Assembly (NCBI RefSeq): GCF_004122735.1
Contig: NZ_SDIF01000013.1
Coordinates: 47,274 to 111,273 of the forward strand
Direction: 5' to 3'
DNA length: 64,000 bases
Source: Streptomyces sioyaensis
GTDB taxonomy: Bacteria > Actinomycetota > Actinomycetes > Streptomycetales > Streptomycetaceae
The position numbers were made by a program, and so were the translations under genes. Positions within the stretch are counted from its first letter, which is position 1; each line of letters starts with the position of its first letter. Positions 17,352 to 26,267 of this stretch are shown here, one piece after another. The notes below the pieces were generated by a model that was given only the letters and a program-made list of their open reading frames with translations, was not told where the DNA came from and ran no database searches.

Positions 17352-18611
17352 CTACAGCCGGACGATGACCAGAGCGATGTCGTCGGGGGCGCCCGCGCTG
17401 ACGCCGAGGCGGGCCAGCAGCGCGTCGGCGAGGCGTTCCGGGCTGAACCTGCTGACCGGGGCGAGGGCGTCGGTCAGGCGGGCCAGGCTGACGTCGATGT
17501 CCTCGTCGCGGCGTTCGATCAGCCCGTCGGTGTAGAGGACGAGGGTGTCCCCGGGTGCGTACGGCACATGGGCCTGGAGGCGGGGCACCTGTTCGCGGTG
17601 GGCGCCCAGCGGCGGGTCGGTGGCCTGGTCCAGGAGTTCGTGGCTGCCGTCGGGGTGCAGCAGGACGGGCGGGGGGTGACCGGCGCTGCTGTAGGTGAGA
17701 TGGTGGCCGGCGATGTCGATCAGCGCCTGGACGACGGTGGTGGCCAGGGCCTTCTCGACGGACCGGGCGTACAGCCCCAGCACTTTCAGGGCCTGGGCGG
17801 GGCCGTTGACCGACCGGGCGGCGGCGCTGAGGGCGCTGCGGAGCATGCCCATGACGGCGGCGGCCTCCAGCCCGTGACCGACGACATCGCCGACCGCGAC
17901 GGCGAATCCGTCGCCGGGGAGGTCGACGATGTCGTACCAGTCACCGCAGATGTTCAGGGACCCGATGGCGGGGAGGTAGCGCACGGCGACATCGTGGTGC
18001 CGGGCGAGGTCCGGGGAGTGGAGCATCGCCTCCTGGAGGGTGAGCGCCACCTGGCGTTCGCGGGCGTGGGCCCGTCGCAGCTCCTCGTTGAGGTGTTGCA
18101 GCGCCCGTGCCCGGACGTACAGCTCGGCCTCCATCGCCTCCTCGCGCTCGCTCAGCCGCCCGCCGGGCAGCCGGCGCGAACGGCGGGAGAGGACGAACGC
18201 GGTCACGTCTTCCACGCGGTGGATGATCCACGCCACCCTGCCGTCCGGTCCGGGGACCGGGGTGTTGATCGTGGACCACCAGCGCTCCTCGAAGTCCCCG
18301 GGCCGGTCGGCAAGGGGGATGTCGTACCGCTGGACCGCCATCGTGTCCTGCTCCCCGGTGGCCAGTACGCGGCGCAGCGAGGGATACAGGTTCTGCACCC
18401 CCTCGGCATCGGGGTCCGCGGGGTTGTCCGGAAAGGCGTCGAAGACGAACTGCCCCACCAGATCGTCCCGGGTCCGGTTCGTCGCCTGGAGGTACGCCGC
18501 ATTGACGTCCACGATCACCAGATCCGGATCGAGGACCAGGCACGCGCTGGGGGTCGCGGCGAACAGCGCCGCATGGTCGAGCTCCGGTCTCCGCACGCGC
18601 TCCTGCCCCAT
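17352..18611 (-). CDS. PAS-PP2C (SpoIIE-type) serine phosphatase
   Basis: 419 residues if the ATG at 18611 is used; the start is uncertain because its GGAG abuts the ATG and the frame is open further upstream. Residues 10-140 form a PAS sensor, followed by a short coiled coil (about 150-190, EREEAMEAELYVRARALQHLNEELRR) and a PP2C domain. Metal-binding aspartates are in CGDWYD, VGDVVGHG and the C-terminal PDDIALVIV. It probably dephosphorylates STAS antagonists in response to a small-molecule or redox cue. It has no HATPase domain, unlike two of the other three phosphatases in the window. Confidence 0.88.
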   Translation of the reverse strand: MGQERVRRPELDHAALFAATPSACLVLDPDLVIVDVNAAYLQATNRTRDDLVGQFVFDAFPDNPADPDAEGVQNLYPSLRRVLATGEQDTMAVQRYDIPLADRPGDFEERWWSTINTPVPGPDGRVAWIIHRVEDVTAFVLSRRSRRLPGGRLSEREEAMEAELYVRARALQHLNEELRRAHARERQVALTLQEAMLHSPDLARHHDVAVRYLPAIGSLNICGDWYDIVDLPGDGFAVAVGDVVGHGLEAAAVMGMLRSALSAAARSVNGPAQALKVLGLYARSVEKALATTVVQALIDIAGHHLTYSSAGHPPPVLLHPDGSHELLDQATDPPLGAHREQVPRLQAHVPYAPGDTLVLYTDGLIERRDEDIDVSLARLTDALAPVSRFSPERLADALLARLGVSAGAPDDIALVIVRL

Positions 18612-18909
18612 CTCCGCCCGCTCACGGCCCCCACCCGTCCAATCTAGGAGAGGCTCGGCGTCTGCGCCCGCCAGGACATCGCCGCTCCACCGCAGGCCCG
18701 GAGCGCCGCCGTGCCGCTTCGCCGCTCCCGGGGCGGGCCACGGCAGGGCAGCGGTCGGGGATCCGCAACGACCGGCTCCGACCGCTCCGCCCGCACCGCT
18801 CACCCGAACGGCGGGCAGGCCCGGCCGGGCGGCTCAGGTGCCGGCGCGTCCCGGCGGGTCGTGCGGCCCGTATCGGACCACGAACCCGGCCGGGGCGTCG
18901 CAGGGCCGG

Positions 18910-19380
18910 TCAGGGGGCGATGCGTACCACGGCCTCGATCTCGACCGCGATGCCGAACGGCAGGCTCATCATGCCGACGGCCGAACGGGCATGAGAGCCG
19001 CACTCGGGCCCGAAGACCTCGGTGAGCAGATCCGAGGCGCCTTCCGCGACCACATGCTGCTCCTGGAAATCGGGCGCCGACTGCACCATGACCAGAAGCT
19101 TGACGAACTCCTGGATGCGGTCGAGGTCACCGAGCTCGGCCTGGAGGGCGGAGAGGATGTTCATCGTGACGAGACGGGCGGCTTCCTTGCCGTCGTCCAC
19201 CGTGAAGTCCGCGCCCAGCCGGCCCCGGTACTTCACCGATCCGTCGGGGTTGAGCGGACCGTGGCCGGAGACGAAGACCAGCTCGCCGACCGTCTTCGCC
19301 GGCACGTAATTCGCCAGCTTCGGCAGCAGCGGAGGCAACGTCAGCCCGAGTTCTTCCAGCCGGCGAGAGACCTGACCCAT
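18910..19380 (-). CDS. RidA/YjgF-family protein
   Basis: 156 residues. RidA proteins hydrolyse reactive enamines and imines made by PLP enzymes. The fold signatures are FVSGHGPLNPDGSVKYRGRLG near the N-terminus and a C-terminal AVEIEAVVR. The catalytic Arg of canonical RidA (in the CVRA-type segment) is not obvious here: the corresponding region reads SAVGMMSLPFGIAVEIE, so this may be a Rid subgroup without deaminase activity. It is cotranscribed 12 bases after an MFS exporter. Confidence 0.85.
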   Translation of the reverse strand: MGQVSRRLEELGLTLPPLLPKLANYVPAKTVGELVFVSGHGPLNPDGSVKYRGRLGADFTVDDGKEAARLVTMNILSALQAELGDLDRIQEFVKLLVMVQSAPDFQEQHVVAEGASDLLTEVFGPECGSHARSAVGMMSLPFGIAVEIEAVVRIAP

Positions 19381-19392
19381 CGGTGTTTCTCC

Positions 19393-20652
19393 TCAGTCTT
19401 CGTTCGGGATTGTGGAGGTCACGGGCGCGGCAGGTGCCTCCTGGACCGCGCCGGACCCGGTGGTGGGGCGGGCGGCGAAGGCCCGCAGGGAGTGGAAGGC
19501 GATCAGGCCCGTGAAGGCGAAGACCGCCACCAGAATCGAGAAGGACCGGACATCCGGCGGAATCCGGCTCACGACGAGTGACGAGAAGCTTCCGCCGGCC
19601 ATCTGCACCGCCCCCAGCAGACCGGAGGCCGCGCCCGCCATGGTGGTGAACGAGGTCACCCCGCCCGCCACGGACATCGGGAACAGGAAGCCGTTGCCGA
19701 TGGTCACCGCCGTCATCAGGACCAGCAGCGGCCACGGCGTCTGCGGATCGGTCAGCCCCAGCGCCAGCAGCACCAACGCACCGCCCGAGAAGATCACATG
19801 GCCCCGGACGAGCAGCCGCTCGATCGAGTGCCGCGCGACCAGCCGACGTGACAGCAGATTGCCCGCGATGTAGGCGGCGGCGATGCTGATGTAGCAGTAG
19901 CCGTTGATCTCGGTACTCATGCCCAGGCGTTGGAAGATCACCGGGGAGGCGACGAGGTAGCCGGTGTAGACCGCGTACCCCATGCCCAGGTTCAGGCCGA
20001 AGCCCCAGAACTTGGCGCTCGCCAGCAGATGCCGGTAGTTCCCCACCGTCGTCCGCAGCCGCCGCGCCCGGCGCTCCGGCGGCAGCGACTCCGGCACCCT
20101 GAGGACGACGGCGACCACGGTGGCCAGCGCGATCAGCGCCGTCAGGAAGAAGGGGGAGCGCCACGACAGAAGGGTGGTCAGATAGCCACCCATCAGCGGG
20201 GAAATGGCCGGTGAGGCGCCGACCACCGGCATGATCGTGGTGAAGACGCGGGCCGCGGTCTGCTGGCCGTACAGATCGCCGACGATGGCACGGGCCAGGA
20301 CGAGTCCCGCGCCCGCGCCGAGCGCCTGGAGCAGCCGCGCCGCGGCGAAGACGGCGATGTTCGGCGACAGCGCGCAGGCCAGCGAGGCCACCGCATAGAG
20401 GGAGAAGCCGCCGATGACCAGGCGCCGCCGGCCGAGCGCGTCGGACCAGGGCCCGTACAGCAGTTGGGCCACGAGCAGTCCCACGAGGTAGGGGCTGAAC
20501 GTCGCCTGCACCGCCGAGACGGACGTGCCCAGGGCGTGGGCGGTCTGCGCCAGCCCCGGAAGGTTGATGTCCGAGGACATCAGGCCGCCCACACTCAGCG
20601 AGATGAGCACCGCGAGGAGCAATGGCGGGACCTTGGCCTCAGTGCTGTCCAT
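19393..20652 (-). CDS. MFS drug-resistance transporter, Bcr/CflA type
   Basis: 419 residues from the ATG at 20652 (site GGAAGGG). Twelve membrane segments are expected. The motif-A loop LLYGPWSDALGRRRLVIGG lies after TM2, and the antiporter motif-C-like stretch GAGAGLVLARAIVGD is in TM4-5. The N-terminal SSDINLPGL and overall order are Bcr/CflA-like, so drug or amino-acid/dipeptide efflux driven by protons is likely. It is paired with the RidA gene, which suggests export or detoxification of a nitrogenous metabolite. Confidence 0.88.
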   Translation of the reverse strand: MDSTEAKVPPLLLAVLISLSVGGLMSSDINLPGLAQTAHALGTSVSAVQATFSPYLVGLLVAQLLYGPWSDALGRRRLVIGGFSLYAVASLACALSPNIAVFAAARLLQALGAGAGLVLARAIVGDLYGQQTAARVFTTIMPVVGASPAISPLMGGYLTTLLSWRSPFFLTALIALATVVAVVLRVPESLPPERRARRLRTTVGNYRHLLASAKFWGFGLNLGMGYAVYTGYLVASPVIFQRLGMSTEINGYCYISIAAAYIAGNLLSRRLVARHSIERLLVRGHVIFSGGALVLLALGLTDPQTPWPLLVLMTAVTIGNGFLFPMSVAGGVTSFTTMAGAASGLLGAVQMAGGSFSSLVVSRIPPDVRSFSILVAVFAFTGLIAFHSLRAFAARPTTGSGAVQEAPAAPVTSTIPNED

Positions 20653-20880
20653 GCCTGCCCTTCCGGACGCCGGTGCGTCCTGGGCCCACCGCCTGGACGA
20701 GGCGGGGCCGGTTGCTGTCCCGTACAACGATCGGTGATGAATCCTAATGATCGCGAGGGCGGCGGACACCCTCCTCTCGGACCGTTGCCCCTGCCCCGTT
20801 GGGCTCCGGGATGTGGTCCGAAGAGCGCCATCCGGTACCCGTTTCCCTCAAGGCGGCCCGCCGACAGTAGCGTCGGAGGT

Positions 20881-21675
20881 ATGCGTGCCTTCATCGTCGA
20901 TGCCTTCACCGACCGGCCGTTCGCCGGGAATCCCGCCGGCGTCTGTCTGCTGGACGAGCCGGCCGACGCCGCCTGGATGCAACGGGTCGCCGCCGAACTC
21001 AACCTCTCGGAGACGGCCTTTGTCCACCCCGCAGGGGAAAACACCTACGGACTGCGGTGGTTCACCCCGACCGTGGAGGTCGACCTGTGCGGCCACGCCA
21101 CGCTGGCCACCGCCCACATCCTCTACGGGACCCGGCCCACTGCCCCTGACAAGGATCTGCACTTCGAGACCCTGAGCGGAGTGCTGACCGCCCGCCGGCA
21201 CCACCAGGGCGCCCTCACCCTGGACTTCCCCGCGGATCCGCCGACCGCCGTCGCCGTGCCGTCCCGGCTCGCCGAGGCCCTCGGGGCCGGGCCGGTGTGG
21301 ACGGGCCGGGCCCGGCACGATCTGCTCGTGGAGCTGCCGACGGCGGACGCGGTGCGGGAACTGGCCCCGGACATCGCCGCGCTGGCCGGGTTCAGCGGCC
21401 GAGCGGTGATCGTGACCGCCGGTGCCCCGGACGGCGACGACCACGACTTCGTCTCCCGGGTCTTCGCCCCCGCCGCCGGCATCCCCGAGGACCCGGTCAC
21501 CGGCGCCGCCCACTGCGTCCTCGCACCGCACTGGTCCGGACGGCTGGGGCGTACCGCGCTGACCGGTGTGCAACTGTCCGCGCGCGGCGGGCGGGTGGGC
21601 GTCGAGCTGGGCGACGACCGGGTCACGCTGCTGGGCCGGGCGGTGACCGTGTTCGAGGGAGAGCTCGCGTCGTGA
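20881..21675 (+). CDS. PhzF-family isomerase/epimerase-like protein
   Basis: 264 residues, with a perfect GGAGGT 1-2 bases from the ATG region. The family blocks are FIVDAFTDRPFAGNPAGV, the catalytic Glu in LNLSETAF (the counterpart of PhzF Glu45), FTPTVEVDLCGHATLA and GIPEDPVTGAAHC. PhzF itself isomerises dihydrohydroxyanthranilate in phenazine synthesis, but most stand-alone homologues have unknown substrates and no phenazine genes are nearby. It ends at a strong bidirectional terminator. Confidence 0.9.
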   Translation: MRAFIVDAFTDRPFAGNPAGVCLLDEPADAAWMQRVAAELNLSETAFVHPAGENTYGLRWFTPTVEVDLCGHATLATAHILYGTRPTAPDKDLHFETLSGVLTARRHHQGALTLDFPADPPTAVAVPSRLAEALGAGPVWTGRARHDLLVELPTADAVRELAPDIAALAGFSGRAVIVTAGAPDGDDHDFVSRVFAPAAGIPEDPVTGAAHCVLAPHWSGRLGRTALTGVQLSARGGRVGVELGDDRVTLLGRAVTVFEGELAS

Positions 21676-21728
21676 GGCGTACGCGGCGATGGCCGATCGT
21701 ACGCCGCGTCACCTGAGGCGTACGCGGC
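21673..21728. repeat. 15-base direct repeat spanning the phzF-like stop
   Basis: TGAGGCGTACGCGGC occurs at 21673-21687 (starting with the stop codon) and again at 21714-21728. Confidence 0.85.
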
Positions 21729-21736
21729 CCACACGT

Positions 21737-21784
21737 TCGTGAGCCCCGCTTCCCGGCGGCCGTACCGGGAAGCGGGGCTCACGA
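21737..21784. terminator. bidirectional terminator hairpin
   Basis: Perfect 20-base stem (21737-21756 with 21765-21784; core GTGAGCCCCGCTTCCCGG) and an 8-base loop, between the convergent phzF-like and alcohol dehydrogenase genes. Confidence 0.9.
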
Positions 21785-21796
21785 GCGGATGGGCAC

Positions 21797-22828
21797 TCAG
21801 GGACGGATGAGCACCTTCAGGGCCTCGCGTGCGGCCATGGCCTTGTAGCCGTCCGGAACACCGTCCAGCCCGACGGTGCGGTCGAAGATCGCGGCGGCAT
21901 CGAGCCGCCCGGACAGCACATCGGGCAACAGCTCGGGGATATAGGCCCGGGCCGGGGTGACCCCGCCGGAGAGGGTGATGTTGCGGCGGTAGAACCGCCG
22001 TACGTCGACGCCCTCGCCGTCCTGCGGCACGCCCACATAGCCGACGGCACCACCGGGACGCGTCATGTCGAGGGCGTCCCGCAGCGCCGCGCCCGTTCCG
22101 ACGCACTCCAGCACCGCGTCCGCGCCATGGCCGCCGGTGAGCTCCTTGACCCGCTCGACGGCCGCCGGGCCGCGCTCCGGCACCACCTCGACGGCCCCGA
22201 ACCGGCGGGCCAGGTCGGTACGCCGGGGGTGCCGCCCCAGCACGACGATGCGCGACGCGCCCAGCCGGGCGGCGGCCAGGACCGCACACAGCCCGACCGC
22301 GCCGTCACCGATCACGGCGACGGTGCTGTCCGGACCCACCCGCGCGGAGAGAGCGGCGTGATGCCCCGTGCACAGCACATCGGCCAGCGCCAGGACCGCC
22401 GGTACCCGCGGGTCGTCCGGCTCCATCGGCAGCGGGACGAGCGTGCCGTCCGCCTGCGGCACCCGCACCCGCTCGCCCTGACCGCCGTCCAGTGCCCCGC
22501 CCCAGAACCCGCCGTGCAGACACGAGCTGTGCAGCCCGGCACGGCAGAACTCGCAGCTGCCGTCGGACCACTTGAAGGGGGCGAGCACCAGGTCGCCGGG
22601 GCGTACGGAGGTGACCTCCGCGCCGGTCTCCTCGACCACTCCGAGGAATTCGTGCCCGAGCCTGATGCCGTCCGGCGTCGGCGCGAGCTTCTGGTAGCGC
22701 CAGAGGTCGCTTCCGCAGATCGCGGCATGGGTGACCCGCAACAACGCGTCGGTCGGCCGGTCGAGCCGGGCGTCGGGCACCTCCCTCACCTGGACGTCCC
22801 CTGCCCCGAACATCACCGCTGCCCGCAC
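21797..22828 (-). CDS. zinc-dependent medium-chain alcohol dehydrogenase
   Basis: 343 residues from the GTG at 22828 (AGGAG 8 bases upstream, giving the common MRAAVMFGAGDV start). The GroES-like N-terminal domain has the catalytic zinc site (AAICGSDLW, GHEFLGVVEETG) and a reduced structural zinc loop (SCEFCRAGLHSSC). The NAD(P) Rossmann domain carries VIGDGAVGLCAVLAAARLGA. It oxidises or reduces an unknown alcohol. It lies 104 bases after the prephenate dehydrogenase on the same strand and could be the last gene of that operon, although a repeat separates them. Confidence 0.88.
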   Translation of the reverse strand: MRAAVMFGAGDVQVREVPDARLDRPTDALLRVTHAAICGSDLWRYQKLAPTPDGIRLGHEFLGVVEETGAEVTSVRPGDLVLAPFKWSDGSCEFCRAGLHSSCLHGGFWGGALDGGQGERVRVPQADGTLVPLPMEPDDPRVPAVLALADVLCTGHHAALSARVGPDSTVAVIGDGAVGLCAVLAAARLGASRIVVLGRHPRRTDLARRFGAVEVVPERGPAAVERVKELTGGHGADAVLECVGTGAALRDALDMTRPGGAVGYVGVPQDGEGVDVRRFYRRNITLSGGVTPARAYIPELLPDVLSGRLDAAAIFDRTVGLDGVPDGYKAMAAREALKVLIRP

Positions 22829-22900
22829 AGTCGCACTCCTGGATTCGCTCGCCAAGGCCCTTTCGGCCCGCTGTCGTTCGGATGCCGCGCACCGGCCACT

Positions 22901-22934
22901 CACCGGCCACGGCCACTCACCGGCCACGGCCACT
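22901..22934. repeat. 17-base tandem repeat at the 3' end of the prephenate dehydrogenase gene
   Basis: CACCGGCCACGGCCACT at 22901-22917 and 22918-22934, with an 11-base partial copy just before. The last copy reaches into the stop codon of the leftward gene. Confidence 0.85.
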
Positions 22935-24036
22935 AGACGTGGACGGTCCACTCGCGGCGCGTGAGATCGGCCGCGAGCCGGCCGGCCGACTCGCCTGCCA
23001 CGAGGAGCTCCGCCAGGCCCGCGTCCTTGTTGGTCGCGTGCTCCAGGCGGATGTCCTCGATGTTCGCCCCCGTCAGCGAAGCGTCGGCCAGCAGCCGGGC
23101 CAGCTCATTCGCCCGGTCCCGCAGGACGACCCGAACTGATGAGTATGGTAGGGCAGTTCCGCCGTGTTTACCGGGGATCCTGGCATGGCCCGTGTTGCCG
23201 CGGCGGAGCAGACCGGTCAGTTCCGCCGCCGGGCCGGACCGCGCCGGACCTGCGGGAGTCGCGGCCAGCGTCCGCAGCGCCCGCAGCACCGCATCGAGGT
23301 CCTCGGCGAGCTCGCCCAGGACCTCCGCCACGGCCTCCGCATTGGTCACGAGGATGTCCGTCCACAGACCGGCGTCGCCCGCGGCGATCCGGGTGACATC
23401 GCGCAGCCCCTGGCCGGCGAGCCGTACCGCGAAGTCCTCGCCGTCGCACAGCCGGGCCGCCATCAGCGTGGCGAGGAGATGCGGCACATGGGAGACCAAC
23501 GCGACGGCGCGGTCATGTGCGTCCGGGGCCAGCACGACGGGCACCGCGCCGCACAGCCTGACCAGCTCCAGTCCACGGCGCAGCACCGCGGACCGGGTCG
23601 CCGGGTGCGGCGTGAGCACCCAGGGCCGCCCGTCGAAGAGGTCCGCCCGGCCCGCCCGCGGACCCGAGCGCTCCCGTCCCGCCATGGGATGGCCGCCGAC
23701 GAAGGAGGTCAGATCGCACCCGCGGGCCGCCAACTCGGCCTGGGGACGGCCCTTCACACTGGCCACATCGGTGTACGCACGCGCCAGACCGTCCTTCTGG
23801 TGCTCCTCCAGCACCTCCGCCACCTTCCCCGGCGGCACCGCGAGCACCGCGAGGTCCACCGGCGCCGGGGGAGCGCCGGCCGTACCGGCCCCCAGTGCGG
23901 CGGCGGTGCGGGCCGCGGCGCCGTCCCGGTCGATGAGGTAGGTGGTCACGCCCCGCGCGGTGAGGGCGAGGGCGACGGAGGTGCCGATGAGGCCGGTGCC
24001 GACGACCGCGGCGGTGCGCAGCTCTGGCAGTGCCAC
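22933..24036 (-). CDS. prephenate dehydrogenase of a hydroxyphenylglycine cassette
   Basis: 367 residues from the GTG at 24036. The NAD-binding Rossmann start VVGTGLIGTSVALAL is followed by the TyrA signatures DVASVKG, GGHPMAGRE and a helical dimerisation domain, then a C-terminal ACT-like segment (ALPYSSVRVVLRDRANELARLL). It converts prephenate to 4-hydroxyphenylpyruvate, the substrate of HmaS encoded in the same operon. Such dedicated copies bypass feedback on primary tyrosine synthesis; the ACT-like tail suggests this one may still be regulated. It starts 3 bases after the hpgT stop. Confidence 0.9.
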   Translation of the reverse strand: MALPELRTAAVVGTGLIGTSVALALTARGVTTYLIDRDGAAARTAAALGAGTAGAPPAPVDLAVLAVPPGKVAEVLEEHQKDGLARAYTDVASVKGRPQAELAARGCDLTSFVGGHPMAGRERSGPRAGRADLFDGRPWVLTPHPATRSAVLRRGLELVRLCGAVPVVLAPDAHDRAVALVSHVPHLLATLMAARLCDGEDFAVRLAGQGLRDVTRIAAGDAGLWTDILVTNAEAVAEVLGELAEDLDAVLRALRTLAATPAGPARSGPAAELTGLLRRGNTGHARIPGKHGGTALPYSSVRVVLRDRANELARLLADASLTGANIEDIRLEHATNKDAGLAELLVAGESAGRLAADLTRREWTVHV

Positions 24037-24039
24037 GGG

Positions 24040-25353
24040 CTACCCCTGGCCCATCCGGCGGGTGAGGTGCGAGGCGAGCCGGCGCACCCCTTCCTCGATC
24101 TGATCTGGCGTCAAATAGCTGGCCGACAGCCGGATCTGATGCTCGCCCCCGGCACCCAGATAGAAGGAGCTCATAGGGGTCCAGATCACCCCGTAGTCGC
24201 GCGCCGACTCCTCCAGGAGCGCGTTGTCGGCGGCGAAGGGAAGGGTCAGTACGAGGAAGAACCCGCCGTCCGGCACGTTCCAGCGCACCTGCCACCGGTC
24301 CTGGGGCAGATGCCGTGCGAGCGCGCCCAGCAGCGCCTCCATGTTCCCGCGGTAGAAGTCAATGAGGTCCTTGTTGGCGTCCCGCAGCCGGCAGTCATGG
24401 GCGACGAGCATGCCGCCGATGACGGCCTGGGCGAGCGCCGGGGTGTTGACCGTGACCATGCTCTTGATTTTCGACAGCTCGTCCGCGAGGAGGGTGCGCC
24501 GCCCGTCGTCACCGGTGACCGGCTGGTCGGCGAGGACATAGCCGACCCGCGCACCCGGGAAGCACGTCTTGGCGAAGGAACCGAAGTAGATCACCCGGTG
24601 CCGGGAGTCGAGCGATTTCAGGGTGGGCCGGCGCTCCCCGGTGCGGCTGAAGAACCCGTAGGGGTTGTCCTCCAGCAGCAGCAGATCCTCTTCGGCGGCG
24701 AGGTCGAGCAGCTCGTGTCGCTTGGGGGTGGGCATCGACGTCCCGGACGGGTTCGAGAAGTCCGGGATCACATAGAGGGCGCGCGGCCGCTTCCCCCTGG
24801 CGCGCACCGCGGCGAGCGTGCTCCGCAGCGCGTCGAGGTCCAGCCCGGCCCCGTCCTCGGGCACGGGCACCGTCTCGGCCCCCAGCAGCCGCGCCGCGCC
24901 GGTGATCCCCACATATCCGGGGTCGGTGACCAGCAGCACGTCGTCCGGGTCGGCGAGGAGCGCCCTGAGCACCAGGACCATCGCCTCCTGGCAGCCCACG
25001 GTGATCACGATGCCCGACGGATCGGTGTGGATGTCCTCGTCCTGGGCGATCGTCCGGGCGACCAGCTCGTGGATCTGGCCGTTGGTCCGTCCGTACTGGA
25101 AGAGCGCGGTGCGGACCTCCTCGGGAGTGCGCCCGAGGTCCTGTTCCAGGTACCGCGTATAGGTGTCGAGGTAGGTGCTGATCCGGTCCACCTCGAAGAA
25201 CCCGTCATAGGGACGGCCCGGACCGAACGAGACCGCGTCGGGGTACCGCAGCGTCACCTCGTTGAGGAAGTTCATCACGTCGAGCAGCGGGTCCGAGAGC
25301 GACGAGTGGAGATCGGCCGCCCGCAGCCCGGTGTCCGGTCCGGGCCCCCGCAT
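24040..25353 (-). CDS. hpgT: HpgT-like PLP aminotransferase (hydroxyphenylglycine)
   Basis: 437 residues, class I/II aminotransferase fold. Recognisable blocks are VSFGPGRPYDGFFEVD, ITVGCQEAMVLVLRALL, YVIPDFSNPSG, LLEDNPYGFF and YFGSFAKTCFPGARVGY, where the Lys of FAK binds PLP. HpgT transfers an amino group, typically from tyrosine, to 4-hydroxybenzoylformate to give L-4-hydroxyphenylglycine, and regenerates hydroxyphenylpyruvate for HmaS. Its ATG overlaps the dioxygenase stop by one base (TAATG). All neighbours fit this pathway. A PglE-like phenylglycine aminotransferase is the main alternative. Confidence 0.88.
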   Translation of the reverse strand: MRGPGPDTGLRAADLHSSLSDPLLDVMNFLNEVTLRYPDAVSFGPGRPYDGFFEVDRISTYLDTYTRYLEQDLGRTPEEVRTALFQYGRTNGQIHELVARTIAQDEDIHTDPSGIVITVGCQEAMVLVLRALLADPDDVLLVTDPGYVGITGAARLLGAETVPVPEDGAGLDLDALRSTLAAVRARGKRPRALYVIPDFSNPSGTSMPTPKRHELLDLAAEEDLLLLEDNPYGFFSRTGERRPTLKSLDSRHRVIYFGSFAKTCFPGARVGYVLADQPVTGDDGRRTLLADELSKIKSMVTVNTPALAQAVIGGMLVAHDCRLRDANKDLIDFYRGNMEALLGALARHLPQDRWQVRWNVPDGGFFLVLTLPFAADNALLEESARDYGVIWTPMSSFYLGAGGEHQIRLSASYLTPDQIEEGVRRLASHLTRRMGQG

Positions 25354-26264
25354 TACGCCTGCTCCTGCCAGAGCACCGGGCAGAACTCCGGGTCCGTGTA
25401 GTCGGGGTGGCCGTCGGGCGTCTGCCGGACCAGGACGTCGTTGTTGTAGACGACCCGCTCGCCCGTGGAGATCTCGAACGGCCGGTACTGGTTCGTCCGG
25501 TCCTGCAGGTGGAAGGAGATCGCCCGCCGGGGACGGTCGCTGCGGTTGACCCCGCTGCCGTGGTACGTACGGCAGTGGTGGAAGCTGATGTGCCCCTTCG
25601 GAATGACGACGGGGATCTTGCGGACCGTCTCGTTGTTGAAGTCGGCGTTCTCCTCCAGCATCTCGTCCAGCTCCGACCGGTCCCGCTCGGCGAAGTGCCG
25701 CGTGGTCGCGTCGTTCCCGCCGACCTCCTTCCAGCGGTGGCTGCCGTCGACCATCGTGATGGTGCCCATCTCCTCGTCACAGTCGTGGAAGGGGATGAAC
25801 GCGGTCAGCATCTCGTCGGAGGTGCAGGTCTGCCAGTAGTGCCGGTCGAAGTGCCAGGGCACGATGGTGCCCTCGTCCTCGGGGCGCGGGGGCTTGTAGA
25901 TGAGGGTGCTGTTCCACAGCCGTATCTGGCTGGTCCGGGCGATCCGCGCGGCGACCGCGGCAATGACCGGCTTGGACAGGATGCGGCGGACGGTGTCGTC
26001 CTCGTAGAAGATGTAGTCGTTGTGCCGGTGCACATCACCCCGGGACGGTTCCCAGTACGCCAGGCGCGGCGGGCGGACCGGAAGGGTCCGGTCGCGGTGA
26101 CCGCCGTAGAACCGCTCGCTCGCCTCCACCAGGGTGTCGACCTCGTCGTCGGTGAGCAGCTTGCGCGACAGATACCAGCCGTGCTCCTGGTAGAAGGCCA
26201 CCTCCTCGTCGGAGGGCAGCAGCTTGCGGTCGTCGGGGCTGAGCCGGAATGCGTCAGTGGTCAT
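25353..26264 (-). CDS. phytanoyl-CoA dioxygenase-like Fe(II)/2-oxoglutarate oxygenase
   Basis: 303 residues from the ATG at 26264 (GGAAGGATGA, overlapping the hmo stop). The double-stranded beta-helix metal triad is intact: His138 and Asp140 in PWHFDRHYW, and His235 in TYHGSGVN. Arg246 or Arg247 in RPRRAISFH is the likely 2-oxoglutarate ligand. An active hydroxylase or desaturase is therefore expected. It sits inside the hydroxyphenylglycine operon, between hmo and hpgT, with coupled translation, so its substrate is probably a pathway acid or the amino acid. I know of no characterised Hpg pathway that contains this enzyme. Confidence 0.88.
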   Translation of the reverse strand: MTTDAFRLSPDDRKLLPSDEEVAFYQEHGWYLSRKLLTDDEVDTLVEASERFYGGHRDRTLPVRPPRLAYWEPSRGDVHRHNDYIFYEDDTVRRILSKPVIAAVAARIARTSQIRLWNSTLIYKPPRPEDEGTIVPWHFDRHYWQTCTSDEMLTAFIPFHDCDEEMGTITMVDGSHRWKEVGGNDATTRHFAERDRSELDEMLEENADFNNETVRKIPVVIPKGHISFHHCRTYHGSGVNRSDRPRRAISFHLQDRTNQYRPFEISTGERVVYNNDVLVRQTPDGHPDYTDPEFCPVLWQEQA

Positions 26265-26267
26265 CGT

